Origin: Ottelia alismoides
Lineage: Eukaryota; Streptophyta; Magnoliopsida; Alismatales; Hydrocharitaceae
Direction: 5' to 3'
NCBI GenBank assembly: GCA_037367405.1
Contig: JAZKJV010000154.1
Coordinates: 1-64,000 of the forward strand
Length of the DNA: 64,000 nucleotides
Part shown: piece by piece, positions 35,126-47,649 of the stretch
Layout of the letters: every line of letters starts with the position of its first letter
Position numbering within the stretch: the first letter of the stretch is position 1
Position numbers and translations under genes: made by a program
The notes under the pieces: generated by a model
Told to the model about the DNA's origin: nothing
The model's input: the letters and a program-made list of their open reading frames with translations, nothing else
The model's database searches: none

Positions 35126-36975
35126 CTAGTTGGGAGCATATGTATCTCAATCCATGTACTCTCTTAATCTACGGTGTATAAAAGTTTATTAATCAATGAC
35201 CATGATTTGTTGCTCCAAAAATACAACAATTAGTTTAAAATAAATTAACTATATCCTTTTCAAGATAATAATTAATTCATTTTAAAATTAATCAATATAC
35301 ATAGATAATGTGAAGACCAAGTCTCTTTACTACAAATAGGTTGGTCGTCCCCCCTCTTGAACAAGTCAAGGTGGACGATCGACCACCATAAAGGGATTAA
35401 GTCTCCCTTTATATATATATATATATATATAAATTAATATGCAATAACAATTATTGCATTTATCTTCACAAAAATAATTCCAAATTAAATTTGTGAAAAT
35501 TTCAATCATGTCATTGACAAATATGAACCATATTCATATATCTAACATAATATGTAAATTAGATTTATAATTAATTGTTTATTGTGAATCTCGTTCACAA
35601 CAACATAGAATTTGTAAATTCTACTTACAATTAAAATTCTCCATCATATTATAAATCATATTTATAATATCCATGATTATTGTAGATAGTGATATCAACA
35701 TTAATCACATCTTTGATAATTAAATCATATATAATTATCAAATATCTCAAAATCTCATATGCCCAAATAACATGAATCACATTCACATTATTCATATCTT
35801 TGATAATTAAATCATATTTAATCATCTTAGATAACTCTCCTTATATGGCCAAATAATATGAATCAAATACATATTATTCATGATAATTAACTCACATTTA
35901 ATTATCCATTTATCAATGCTCGGATACATTATCAACAGTGAAACGATTTTTGAACTCTTCCAAGAACAATGTCCTTTCTCCGCAGATACTTGGAGATAAG
36001 GATAGCGCGATTGTACGTTCCATGTATAGTGGCTTGGATATTGAGATCAAATCTCCAATTCAGATCCTGCGGACCTCCCATTGATGTTTAATTAAATTAG
36101 AACCGTAACTCTAATCTTTTCATTGCATCTGAATCACATTCAGATCACTGTCCAATAATTGGACCAAGATTAGATTACTTCTCTATTGAGAGGAGTCACT
36201 AAAATACAAATATGTTTCATCACTCCCTAGGATTGGAAGCGTCATGATTATACAATCGTTTATGATCACATCACCCTCAGGTATTCTTAATACCAGCACA
36301 TCCTGCATACTGGAAGACCTAGAGTAAATCCGAAGTTTAAGATCTATTTAGACTGTCTCCTTCAGGGTTTTATCATTAAGTTTCTCATTTGATCATTGGG
36401 AGTCGGTATCGATCATATACTTTCCAAAACTATATATCATACCCAAGTATTGATTATACACTTTCCAAAAGCATATATCAAACCTTCAAATTCAGTCAAG
36501 CTTCCAAAACGAGATGACCGTGCATGGAATTCGATTCCCAATATCTCATGAGTAAGCTCATGTCTTTCGGTTCAGCAAATGAACATGTATGACCCCTTTG
36601 AGAGATTGTATTACTCATATGCCCTTGTATGCAGACCAGCGCGCCAGTGTATAGACCTTGATTACGTCATCAACCTATTGGTCTGCCAGATGTACATACT
36701 CAGACATAGTAACACATCTGTCTTCGGTTAGAGGATGTGTGCCTATATCGTGATAGCATACGACATAGGTCTTTGGTTATCTTGACCTTGTTAAGTCAAC
36801 TATTTGACTTAACTTATCTAACACCTCTGAATCTATATTCCTATGCAGAGGACCTGCATCAAGAGGGTGGTTAGATATCAGTCTTTATAAAAAGGATTGA
36901 CATCTTCTACTCGGGCTAGAGATCATCCCTTAATAATCATTTGACGGTGCTTGATGAATCTCAATATAACTCTTT

Positions 36976-37351
36976 GGCCATGTCTGGTTGATGGGTTAAC
37001 CCTTCCTTGGGGGGTTTACCACCCAAAACCCACCCTTTCTCTCACTTGTGGGGCCCACTTTCCCTCTCTTTTTTATACATTAAATAAATCATTTCTCTTT
37101 CATCTATTCCATCAAAAAATAATAGATTATACAATCATATCATCTAAAAATTATAAACTACTCAACTTCTACTCACTTTTCCAAACTTCAATACAGTTAC
37201 ATCACAATAATTACTCACTTTTCCAAACTTCAATATAATCACATCACAACAAACCCTCTCAATCCAAAACCCTCTATCCAAACACCAAAACACAAAAACG
37301 GGTCACCCCCCACCATTTTACCCCAGGGTAATCCGGCAACCAAATGCACCC
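36976..37351. mobile_element. MITE (PIF/Harbinger-like) inside solo LTR A
   Basis: TIRs are GGCCATGTCTGGTTG at the left and GGGTGCATTTGGTTG inward from the right. TTT flanks both sides (36973-36975, 37352-37354). The empty site is visible in copy B (AACTTTTTAGATATTC near 42186-42201), which proves insertion after the two LTR copies separated. 376 bp, no ORF. Confidence 0.8.
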
Positions 37352-37557
37352 TTTAGATATTCATCCAACCACCAGCCTCTATGATTCAACATTTGAATCA
37401 ACAGTTGTATAATCATCAAGATGGCTATGGTACATAACTCTAATTATACTAAGGGACCTATTATGCAAATTAGTTATTCTTTATTTCAGATCAGGGGATG
37501 ATATTTGCAAATAACATTTATTGTATAATGGCTCGTCGTGGACTCGCACGTTCAACA

Positions 37558-38083
37558 AATACTACTATATGATGACAACTCTGAGGAGGAAGAAACCAGA
37601 CAATATAGAGAGCTAATAGGGAAGCCATTGTATGTCATTATCACCGGGCATGATATATCATTTGTTGTTAGTAGAGTCAGCCAATTTATAGAGCAACACA
37701 GGCAGGTTCACATGGATGCAGTTAATATGATCTTGAGGTATCTGAAGTCTTCTCCAGGTGCAGGACTTTTGTTCAGAAGAGACATGCCTCTCACGGTTAC
37801 TGGATGTGCGGATGTTGACTATGTTGGGTGCCTCAAGGATAGGAAGTCCACTTCAGGCTTCATAGTGTTTGTAGGAAGCTCGCTTGTGTCATGGAAGAGT
37901 AAGAAACAGACAGTGGTGGCTGGATCTAGCGTTGAAACAGAATATAGGGCTATGGCTCAAGGGAGCACGGAAATGATCTGGGTCAGGTCTGTCCTGACTG
38001 ACCTGACTATTGAGGTGCCTCTTCATATGCATCTCAAAAGTGGCAATCAAGCTGCTTTATTTATAGCTAATCAATGTTCATGA
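37558..38083 (+). pseudogene. Copia RNase H region (right half of the second interrupted element)
   Basis: It continues the Copia broken at 34537: LYDDNSEEEE, YRELIGKPLYV, VSQFIEQHRQVHMDA, ILRYLKSSPGAGL, then RNase H with CADVDYVGCLKDRKSTSGF, SWKSKKQTVVAGSSVETEYRA, and the NQAALFIAN block. These are the usual late blocks of Copia polyproteins; AGSSVETEYRAMA carries the expected Glu. The frame ends just before the final RNase H segment, with no 3' LTR following. Confidence 0.85.
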
Positions 38084-38507
38084 AATCAGTCACACGGACT
38101 GCATATACGGTTGCCCGTGCAGCATGCAGACCGAACCGATATCATGAATCGGTACATTATGCGCCCTCCTCGCACATGCCCCGTATATACGGCCCTCATA
38201 TCCCGCATACTGCTCCAGCATCTCCAACTTTCCAATCCTCTCATTCAGGTGATTAATTCCATAGACCTGTCTCTTCCTACATTCACCTCTTCCTAAATTC
38301 AATTGTAAGAATATGACATGCATTTGTATACGATTGCAATGCATTATACCATTATATATGCAATGTTTTATATTTATTTCATGTATTGTTTCCATGAGTA
38401 TATGCAATGTTTCATCAAATATTTTATATATATGCCGATTGAAGGTTTACTCATGTAGTGCATATATGATGATGCTGACGTTCAGCGGTTGTCAAGCTGA
38501 CGTCTAA
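38084..38507. other. Unassigned sequence between Copia end and LINE
   Basis: No gene or repeat family recognised. It has recurrent CCGTATATACGG / ATACGGTTG-type motifs near 38100-38200. Confidence 0.3.
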
Positions 38508-39558
38508 ACTGAAGATGCTCCGAACACACCTTATCAAATTTGCCAAAGAGATCAAGATCAGAAGGAGTGCCAAGAGGGAGCTTGCCCGTGCTGGAGTGTC
38601 CAGGTTGGATGCGTTGGACGATGAAAGAGGTCTGACAGAGGAAGAGAAGCTCGAGAGGGTCGGCCATCTTGTTGATCTGTTGCAGGAAGACAAGAAAGAG
38701 GAAATTGAATGGAGGCAGAAATCTCGCCAGAGGTGGCCCAGAGAAGGGGACACTAATACAAAGTTTTTCCACACCATGGACTCGGGTAGACGAAGAAGGA
38801 ATTTCCTTCACGAAATCGAGATTGACGGGGAGCGATTCACCGGGGAGGCACAGATTGGGGGGGCTCTACGGAACCACTTTTTCCAGGCTTCGAGGAAAAG
38901 GGTCGGCGAGGGATGGAGCTGGTCTGGTAGAGGTGTGCGAACTCTGACTGGTGACCAGACGGGCTCTCTCATCTCATCGGTCACGGAGGATGAGGGTAAA
39001 GGGGCGGTTTGGGGGCTAAATGCAGAGGGAGCCTCAGGCCCGGACGGATTCCAAGTGCTATTCTATCGGGAGTTTTGGGATTTGGTTAAGGATGAGGTTC
39101 TCCAAACGGTCAACGAATTTAGAGAAGGCAATAGAGGCTTCGAGAAGGTCAACAGGGCTCTTCTTTTCCTCCTCCCTAAGAAAGATACACTGTTGAGCAT
39201 TGATGACTTCAGGCCGATCGCGCTCTCCAATGCCATCTACCTTATTGTCGTTAAGATTCTGGCAAACAGGTTGAGGATGGTAATGGACTCTATGGTGCTA
39301 CCTGGACAGTCAGCTTTCATCCCGGGAAGACAGATAGCTGATGGTTTGGTAATGGCATCCGAGATATGTCTGGAATGGAAACGGTCGAAGAAAGGTTCGT
39401 TGTGGAAGCTTGACTACGGTAAAGCTTATGATTGTGTTGATTGGAAATTTTATGGACCTCTCTTCAGAAGAGGGGCTTCCCAGACTTGTGGGTTGACTGG
39501 ATGAAGCGTTGCGTGACTACCTCGTCTTATACTATCCCGGTTAATGGTAGACCGGAAG
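38508..39558 (+). pseudogene. L1-type LINE ORF2, 5' part of RT (interrupted)
   Basis: A frame of 329 codons shows the L1 linker (RQRWPREGDTNTKFFH) and the first RT blocks: LNAEGASGPDGFQ, a Phe-Tyr-Arg segment, LLFLLPKK, DFRPIALSNAIY, KILANRLR, QSAFIPGRQI and the WKLDYGKAYD catalytic Asp. A frameshift follows near 39475. The endonuclease and ORF1 are missing, so the copy is 5'-truncated. At 39559 the solo LTR copy B splits it; RT resumes at 42396. Confidence 0.85.
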
Positions 39559-42395
39559 TGAAGGATATGGGATAATCTCCAAGCGCATCACGGAAGCGTG
39601 AGCATCGTATCGAATACGACGAGTTACGACTAGTCGCACTAGTTGTTCTATGCAGCGGAAATTAAAAGTTATTCATGTGACGAAACCACAAGATCCAAGA
39701 ACGCTTCTTGGATCGTTTCGTCTAAGCCACAAACAAGTAATAGGATTACCTCTTGAAGCGTGGTTGCGATCGAGTTTCTAAACGAAGAGACCTCCTGTCT
39801 CAAGTCCGATCCGACGGAGGAGACGCTTACGAGCGTGTTGATGAAACACGTGCTTCTCGCCATCCATTTAATGATCCAAGCGGCGGATCTCCTGATCTCG
39901 ACACACGAGCTCCGACGTCTTCTTCACGAGCGAGGCGCACCGAAGGAGACGGAGATCCACGAGCAAACGATCAAGCAGCATAACGACGATGCTGCGGCAA
40001 TGGAAAATCTATCTAGGGCATCCATGGTGGACGGCCACATGAGAGAGGGAGAGAGGGCGTGTAGAGAGAAAGAGAGAGAGAGACTTGTGTTCTCATAAGC
40101 ATGTAAAGAGCAAGGGGTGCCATTCTATTTATAATATTTTGGGATCCATGGATCTCAATCCATGGGCAACACAAATCCAATGGCTCACATTGATTTGTGT
40201 TTCTTTTAATGACCAAGATTTTGTTGGTAAAAAACCAACAACAATTAATTTAATTTAGATTAAATATATATTGATAAATCAATATGATTTAATCCCAAAA
40301 TAAATCAATCAAGCATGGAGATTATGGAATGAAGATTGCCTCCTTCCATAATATGGGATTTGGTGGCAATCTCATGTAATCTCATGATATCTCATGAGAT
40401 TACATTATCCCATGGAAATCTTCAAGATTTACAACAACACTTTTTATAAATTATTCAACAAAAATAATCCATAATTATTTTGTGAATATTGCAATCTTGC
40501 CATTGGAAAATTGTGAATCACATTTAGAACCCACAATAAAATGTGAATTACATTTTCAATGAATTGTCCAATGTGAATCCAATTTACATCAACATTTAAT
40601 TAACAAATGTAATTACAAATTGCTCTCTCTTATATATTATAAATCACATTTATAATATATATGATTAATATGGATAGTGCTATCCACATTATTCATATCC
40701 CTGATAATTAAATCACATTTAATCATCTTGGATCTCTATTCTTATGTGCCCAAATAATATCAATCATATTCACATTATTTACATCTTTGATAATTACATC
40801 ACATTTAATTATCTAAGATAACTCTCTTTATAATATGAATCAAATTCATATTATTCATGATAATTAAATCACATTTAATTATCTATTTTCTCAATGCTCG
40901 GATACATATATCAACAATGAAATTATCCTGAACTCTTTCAAGGATAATGCGCTTTCTCCGCAAATACTTGGAGATAAGGACAGGGCGATTGTATTGTTCC
41001 ACGTATAGTGACTTGGATATTGAGATCACATCTCAAATCCAGATCTCGGGCCTCCCATAAATGCTTGATTAAATCAAGACCACAAATCTAATCTTCTTAT
41101 TGCATCTGAATCACATTCAGATCAATGTCCAATATTTGGACCAAGATCAGATTACTTCTCTACTGAGAGGAGTCACTAAAATCCAGACCCGTTTCATCAT
41201 TCCCTAGGAATGGAAGCGTCATGCTTATACAATCGTTTATGATCACATCACCCTCAGGTATTCCCAATACCTGTACATCCTGCATACCGGAAGACTCGGA
41301 ATAAACCTGAAGTATAAGATCAATTTTACACTGTCTACTTCAGAGTTTTATCATTAAGTTTCTCATTCGATCATTGGGAGTCAGTATCAAGGAAGGAAAT
41401 ATCGATATGGATATCGTTTCGATACAATGTCGATACCGATATATCGCCGATATATCGGCGATATATCGACGCATATCGCCGAAACCCGGTATCCATTAGG
41501 CATTTTCTCCTGTCGATACCCGATATCGTCCATATCGGCGATATATCGGTGACCTGTCGATACCGATATATCGCCGATATATCGACGATATATCGCGATA
41601 TGGCGATCCCTGGTCGGTATCGATCATATACTTTCCAAAAGCATATATCATACCTAGGTCTTGATCATATACTTTCCAAAAGTATATATCAAACCTACAA
41701 ATTCAGTCAAGCTTCCAAAGCGAGACGACCGTGCACGGAATTTGATTCTTCCCAATATCTCATGAGTGAGCTCATGTCTTCCGGTTCGATAACTGGACCT
41801 GTATGATCCCTTTGAGAGATTGTATTACTCATATGCCCTTGCATGCACACCAGCGTGCCGGTGTATAGACCTTGATTAGGTCATCAACCTATTGGTCTGC
41901 CAAATGTACATACTCAGACATATAATAACACATCTGTCTCCGGTCAGAGGATGAGTGCCTATATCATGACAGCATACGACATAGGACTTTGGTTATCTCG
42001 ATCTTGTTAAGTCAACTCTTTGATCTAACTAATCTGACACCTCTGAATCTCTGTTCCCATGCAGAGGACCTGCATCAAGAGGTCGGTCAGATATAAGTCT
42101 AAATGAGAAAGGATTGCCATCTCCTACTCAGGCCGGAGATCATCTCTTAATAATCATTTGACGGTGCTTGATGAGTCCTCAATCTAACTTTTTAGATATT
42201 CATCATAGCACCAGCCTCTATGATTCAATAATTGAATCAACAGCTGTATGATCATCAAGATGGCCATGGTATATAACCCTAATTGTATTAAGGGACCTAT
42301 TATGCAAATTAGTTATTCTTCATTTCAGATCAGGGAATGATATTTGCAATAACATTTATTGCATAATGGCTCGCCATAGGCTCGCATGTCCAACA
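39559..42395 (-). mobile_element. Solo LTR, copy B (2837 bp)
   Basis: Perfect 5-bp duplication GGAAG (39554-39558, 42396-42400). On the minus strand it starts TGTTGGACATGCGAG and ends ...CATATCCTTCA, like copy A. Removing it restores the LINE reading ...NGRPEGGYFQPQ. It lacks the MITE of copy A but carries a different 224-bp insertion (41389-41612). Tandem AT-rich repeats lie at 40680-40900. Confidence 0.82.
41389..41612. mobile_element. Short element of palindromic CGATATATCG repeats with 9-bp duplication
   Basis: Copy A of the solo LTR lacks it. The flanks are GTCAGTATC (41380-41388) and GTCGGTATC (41613-41621), a 9-bp duplication with one mismatch, as Mutator-like elements make. The inside is nearly all self-complementary CGATATATCG and CCGATATATCGGCG units. 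The ends (AAGGAAGGAAATATCG and CAGGGATCGCCATATCG inward) are only loosely inverted. Confidence 0.65.
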
Positions 42396-43330
42396 GGAAG
42401 GTGGTTACTTTCAGCCCCAACGCGGTGTGCGACAGGGCTACCCTCTAGCGCCCATGCTATTTGTGCTGGTTGCGGACGCTTTGGCTATACTACCAGACAG
42501 GGCGGTTGACAGTAGCTGGTGTGAGGGTTTTCGGGTGACAAACATCTCCATCCCGATCCTCCAATATGCAGATGACACTCTTTTATTTCTTGGAGGGTCG
42601 GCGGAGCAGAATTCCAATGCGGCGCAGATTGTGCACATTTTCAGCAGCATCTCAGGGTTACAGATTAACAGGAGTAAGTCAACGATGGTGCCCTTCCATT
42701 TAGAGGCGGCGGAGCGTTCGGATATAGAGGATATAACCGATTGTCGGATGGGTGAACTGCCTATCAAGTATTTGGGTCTACCTCTGGTCGCGGGCAAACT
42801 GAAGAAATCAGATTGGGACGGGGTGATCTAGAGGATGGACCAGAGACTGGCCGGGTGGAAGGCGACTACGCTCTCGAGGAGGGGGGAGTTGATTCTTCTC
42901 AAGCACGTCCTTGCGTCGATCCTGATCTTTTTCTTCTCAACACGCCTGATGCTGATTGGGGTAAGGAAACAAGTGGAGGTAAGGATGAGGAGATTCTTTT
43001 GGTTAAGCGGGAATCAGCAGAGACATGGCCTACACCTTGTGAGCTGGGAAGAGATCACCAGGGAGCGGGAGGAAGGGGGCTTGGTGTACGGGATATCGAA
43101 CGCATGAACAAGGCCCTGATCGCCAAATGGGTCGTACGCGTCTGGGGGTCGTCGACTAGCCTAGCGGTCTCTCTCCTCAGAGAATTGTACGATGTCAACG
43201 GGGAGCTCGTGGCAGGCAAGGTAGTTAGGATTTTTATCAAGGATGAAGATCTGGTTTGGGCCATCTATGAGGAGATGGATGAAAATTACACAGTGATGTC
43301 CCAGACCCGAGTCTACACTTAAGTTAAGCC
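42396..43330 (+). pseudogene. L1-type LINE ORF2, 3' part of RT
   Basis: Continues the LINE: GVRQGYPLAPMLFVLVADAL, then the YADD catalytic box in QYADDTLLFLGG (~42565-42600), SGLQINRSKS, and KYLGLPL. A stop (TAG, ~42829) precedes WKATTLSRRGELILLKHVL and a degenerate rest. The zinc-binding C-terminal region and poly(A) tail are absent; the sequence gives way near 43330 to a gypsy remnant. Confidence 0.85.
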
Positions 43331-46300
43331 TCCCCATCAGGCAAATTTATATAAGAGAATAGCACATATTAAGGCCGACCATTCTTCCTCTTATGCAAAG
43401 GCATCATTAGTAGAGTCTTCAGCTACCGACATGGGCATCATCAGCCAGAAGTTGGATGGAAATCATCTACAAGAAGACATGTCAGGGCCTGGACAAGCTC
43501 AACCGGATCGATGAGCTGGCCCAAACTTTGAGTGACATGAAGATACAGATCATGTGCCTTGAAGAGGCGCATATGGCTTCTCAGCCATAGCCTAGGTCAC
43601 GTGCTGATCTAGGGAGCAATACTTCACATCCCTCCACCTCATACCGATAGGTTCACCACAACCAGGTAGAGCCCGTTTAGCCACTTCTGTAGTACCAGTT
43701 ACCACCACCACCTCCTTCAGACACACAAATGGTGGTGTATCATCCAGATCAGCCATTAGCATCCCTTCCCCCTCCAGGACATGAGCAGACAAGGTCATTG
43801 ATGGAAGTCAATGAGATTTGGTACTCCCAGTACCAACAACAACCTGGGACCTGACTTGACCACCCAGGCTTTCGATGGTCCACTAAAGGTACTCGATCCT
43901 AACAACAACCTCCGGTAAAGTCAGGACAGGGCACCTAGTAGCAGCCCCAGTTTTCCCAGCAGACCGTAGTATCAGGGTTAGTAGTGGAGGTAGCAACAAC
44001 CTCATTCTCAGTTTTTGCAGCCTCCCCCTCACTCATACCAGTAGCAGCAGCACAACCAACCTCATTTCTAGTGAGGCAACCAATCTGGGTCTCATGCACA
44101 CTCATATGAAAACCTCACTCTAGATGATCTCGCCCATATGATTTCCGTGCAGCAAGACACATTTAGGTGAGAGATGGATGAGTTCTGGTAGGAGATGAGG
44201 GAGATCATCAAAGGCAAGGCCGTCATACCTGCATAGATTGAGCCCAACCCAAACAATCTGAAGAGAAAATCTGAGTATGTATAGTTTATAGAGACCACCA
44301 CTCCAAGTGAGTTATTGGATGATATCCATTATTTATTTGATGTTGATTTTGTGACACTTAGGAGCGATAGGAAGCCAGCTGGTGGCAACTCATCTTGGAG
44401 ACACTTGGATGATGATTCTAGAGCGGTAGATAGAGTATGGAGCGGTACTGGTGCTGCCAATATTGATGATGACGGTGCTGCGGAGGCCACCAAGGATGAT
44501 GATCCAGACGACAATACATATGTCGCCGTATCTCCAAATGCGACCAACGGTGGTGCTGATGCCACCAATTTACTAGATGTTTGGCTAGAGTGCGGTGCTG
44601 ACGTTGCCAAGAGTCCAGTTGTGTTGACTCCCTCTCACGTACCTGAGAAAATACAAAAAATGGAAAATTTTTGAAAAACAAAATTATGAATAAATGAAAG
44701 GTTTATGTATCTCTTTTAGGTCCATCTATTGTGATTGATGATACTTGCTTGGATTCCGGCCTTATGCTTGCTCAAAACCCATTCCTACTCCTGACCTTCA
44801 TTCTGTTGAGGAGGGTCCTTCTATCCCCTTTCCTCAAGCACTCTGCTTAGGGAAGGACAAGAAAATAGAAAACCCCAAAAAGAAATAACAGATAGAGTTC
44901 GACGAGCAGATGATAGATCAATTTCATATCCTTCTGACTCTTCAGGAGACACTTGAGCACATCGCTTTCATATAAAAGAATCTTAGAGAGAAGACCACCA
45001 TCCATAGGAAGAAGAGGTGTAATCACAATGCAGAAATTCATGTGCTCACTCATGCCACTTGCTTCGCAATCCAAAACCGATTGCCAACCGAGAGACCAGA
45101 TGCAGGGGCTCCATATGTCAGATGCCACATCCATGAGCACCTATTCGATTGGACTCTATTAGACAGTGGATCCTCGCTTAGCATCCTAATGGATGCCTTA
45201 CTTGACCGCTTTGACTTTGCCCCTCTTAGACAGAGAAGGACAGTTCTCTAGTTTGCAGATATATCTGTCAAGAGGTCGAAGGGGTTACTAAAGGATGTTG
45301 TCGTCATAATTAAGGAACTAAAATTCCCCGTGGACTTTGTTGTGTTGGACATGGAGATCCCTGAGTGTGAGACTGATACCTCCATCATTTGAGGATGACA
45401 TTTCTTGGACATAACGAAGCAGTATCCTATTATGATAGTGGGAAGGTATACTTTCGTGTTGAGGACAAGAGTATACAAATAGAGACGATCGAGGAATTGA
45501 GATCTAGATATTCAGCATGCTCAGAGCAGAGTTCCGAGCAGATGACAGACTCAGAGCCAGACGTCCACCATGAGTGTGATTTTGTGATCACAGATGATGA
45601 ATCAGTTTAGGAAGACCCGATTTCACGAGCTCTTGTTAAACCTTCAGAGTCCATCGATTCACATATGCCTCAGGATGAGAGTTTGGAGAGCACAATTGTG
45701 GCATACGACACTTTATAGGTAGATGATTCTAATCTGGTTAGTGAGACATATTTTTTTTCATGTGACTCTGATTCAAATCCCTCAGACTCAGACATTGATT
45801 TCGATTGGCAGGACATCGATGATTATTTATTGTGTCTAATGTCTACATAACGCACAACTAGGGTGGAGCTTGAGCCGGTTCAGTTGATAAATACACTAGG
45901 AGGGCCATCTTCGTCGATTTCAGAGATACAACGAGAGTTCTCCCATGCAGATCCGGTAACTCAGACCTTTTAGAGATTGCATGTGCCAGCTCCCACAAGC
46001 CCTGAATTAAAGACCTTACCACAGAGCATGAAGTATAAATTCCTTGCGGGTGAGCCAGAAATGTTTCCAGTCATTATCTCAATAGATTTGACTGATGACT
46101 AAGAATCTCACTTGATGGTGGTTTTGAGAGAAACCAGAAGGCAATAAGATGGTTTGTAGCTGATATACAGGGCATAAGTCCGGCCATGTGCTCCCATCAT
46201 ATATATCTCGAGGATGATGCCAAGCCACCGTGTGAGTTTCAGCGTAGGATGAACCTGAATCTTAGAGATGTAGTCATGAAGGAAATTTCTAAGTGGTGGA

Positions 46301-46755
46301 GCATCAATTTTATCTACCCCATCTCCGACTCCAAATTGGTTAGTCTGCTACATGTGGTACCCAAGAAAATGGGTATCACTACAGTTGTGAGTGAGTCCGA
46401 AGAGGAGATCGCTAGCCAAGTACCCACTTCTTGGAGCGTCTGTGTGGACTATAGACAATTGAATCAGGCCACAAAGAAGGATCACTTCCCACTACCATTC
46501 ATTGATTATATTATTGAAAAATTAGGTGGGGCGAGTAATTATTGTTTCCTTGACGGGGACTCGGGATATAATCAGGTGGCCATAGCGTCCGAAGACCTGG
46601 AGAAAACATCATTCACCTGTCCGTTTGGAATGTATGCTTTTAGACGGATGACCTTTGGATTTTATAATGCCCAGTTTACATCCCAAAGGTGCATGCTTTT
46701 CATTTTCTCATGGCCAATTGATTTTTTAAAGAAGAAAGGATGGTCACGGATCTAA
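43331..46755 (+). pseudogene. Decayed Athila/Tat-like Ty3/gypsy gag-protease-RT
   Basis: Many stops, but the order is readable. Gag-like text comes first, with LDDLAHMISVQQDTF (~44110-44165). An Asp/Ala-rich linker with repeated GGTGCTG(A/C)TG codons follows (44400-44620), then a protease with LLDSGSSLSILMDALL (~45157-45205) and PVDFVVLDMEI (~45330-45365). RT (46186-46740) has RRMNLNLRDVV, INFIYPISDS, VVPKKMGI, SWSVCVDYRQLN, HFPLPFID, YCFLDGDSGYNQ and CPFGMYAFRRM. RT stops just after the QRCML block; the rest of pol and both LTRs are absent. Unlike the ORF at 4918-7080, its protease keeps the catalytic DSG. Confidence 0.8.
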
Positions 46756-46814
46756 ACCCATATGTATAGCGATATATATATTCACAGTCTTATGGCTACA
46801 CTACACAGCTCAGT

Positions 46815-47330
46815 GTGAGAGAGAGGCAGAAAACGGATGCGCGGGAGAGGCGGAAGTACCACTTCTTTGTAGTGGCCCATCCAATCCAAAGCAACATAAA
46901 TCCTTCCCTCCAAATAGCCAAGACCCTCACATGCCTCGGCATTCACGTCACCTTCTCCACCGTCGCTTCCTCCCATCGACGTATGTTCCCGGACAACCCT
47001 CCCACCCCCATGAAAGACCCATCAGATCCTCTCCTCTGCTTCAACCCATATTCCGACTGCTTCGACGATGGCTTTGACTCGAAGAGGGACAACGTCAAGG
47101 ACTTTTCCTCATCCTTGAAGTCCGTAGGATCTAAGGCGCTCCATGCCATCATCGCAACAGCTACTGATCCACCGGTCACCTGCATACCGACCTTGCTGAC
47201 CTCCTCAGTATTGAATCTAGTCGGCGGCCATCTTCGCCGCCTACTATCACTATTTCCACAGCTACCAGAAGTCATCACCCTGCATGCGAACGACATGTAG
47301 ATCTTGCGGCTGAAGTGGAGGCAAGCATGG
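46815..47330 (+). pseudogene. UDP-glycosyltransferase (UGT75-like) N-terminal fragment
   Basis: The frame from 46815 reads KYHFFVVAHPIQSNINPSLQ, then TLTCLGIHVTFSTVASSHRRM, an FNPYSDCFDDGFDSKRDNV stretch, and SVGSKALHAII...PVTCI. These are the N-terminal sugar-acceptor domain signatures of plant family-1 UGTs, nearest to UGT75-type enzymes from memory (HFL-V--PAQGHINP, FSDGYDDGF). Gly-His of the usual QGHINP is Ser-Asn, so the catalytic-dyad His is lost. A frameshift near 47222 moves the reading to FAAYYHYFHSYQKSS, and the C-terminal UDP-sugar (PSPG) domain is absent. It is a truncated pseudogene between a gypsy remnant and a LINE, probably carried or left behind by rearrangement. Confidence 0.75.
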
Positions 47331-47641
47331 TAGTAGAAGACACGTATTGCTGAAAAGGAGGGCGAAGAGAAAAAGGTAGGAAGAGAAAGGGGACATTCAC
47401 ATATTGCAAATAAGGAAGAAACATGGAAGCGGAGGAATGAGAAAGGGGGCGAAAAAAAAGTTGAGAAATCAAAACAAGCAGCCATGTGTTGCTGAAAAGG
47501 AGGCTGGAAAATATCCAGCTTTAGTTATTTATAAGATAATTCGAGAACAACAAACCTAAGAGTCCGATAGGAGTTCTGCCACGTATTAAAAGGCCACAGA
47601 CTACAAATTGTGTTCACCAGTCAAATATGTCCTTTATGATT
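47331..47641. other. Unassigned sequence 3' of the UGT fragment
   Basis: Purine-rich, with no homology recognised. ORFs on the minus strand are shadows of low-complexity sequence. Confidence 0.35.
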
Positions 47642-47649
47642 GGAAGTTT

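Larger units (their letters stand above)
34538..37557 (-). mobile_element. Solo LTR, copy A (3020 bp)
   Basis: Flanked by the 5-bp duplication AATAC (34533-34537 and 37558-37562). On the minus strand it starts TGTTGAACGTGCGAG and ends ...ATATCCTTCA, so TG...CA. A TATA box TATAAAAGG lies at ~35116-35125, placing U3 to the right and R/U5 to the left. Related over its length to copy B at 39559. AT-rich imperfect tandem repeats (GATAATTAAATCACATTTAAT type) fill 35700-35930. It lacks primer site, purine tract and ORFs. It contains its own MITE (36976-37351). Whether it is a solo LTR or a short LTR-less element is inference; the TG/CA ends and 5-bp duplication favour an LTR. Confidence 0.8.

Noticed and set aside
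40465..40900. CRISPR-like or satellite array
   Set aside because: The repeats are imperfect, AT-rich and without regular spacers, and they also occur in the sister LTR copy. They are internal LTR repeats.
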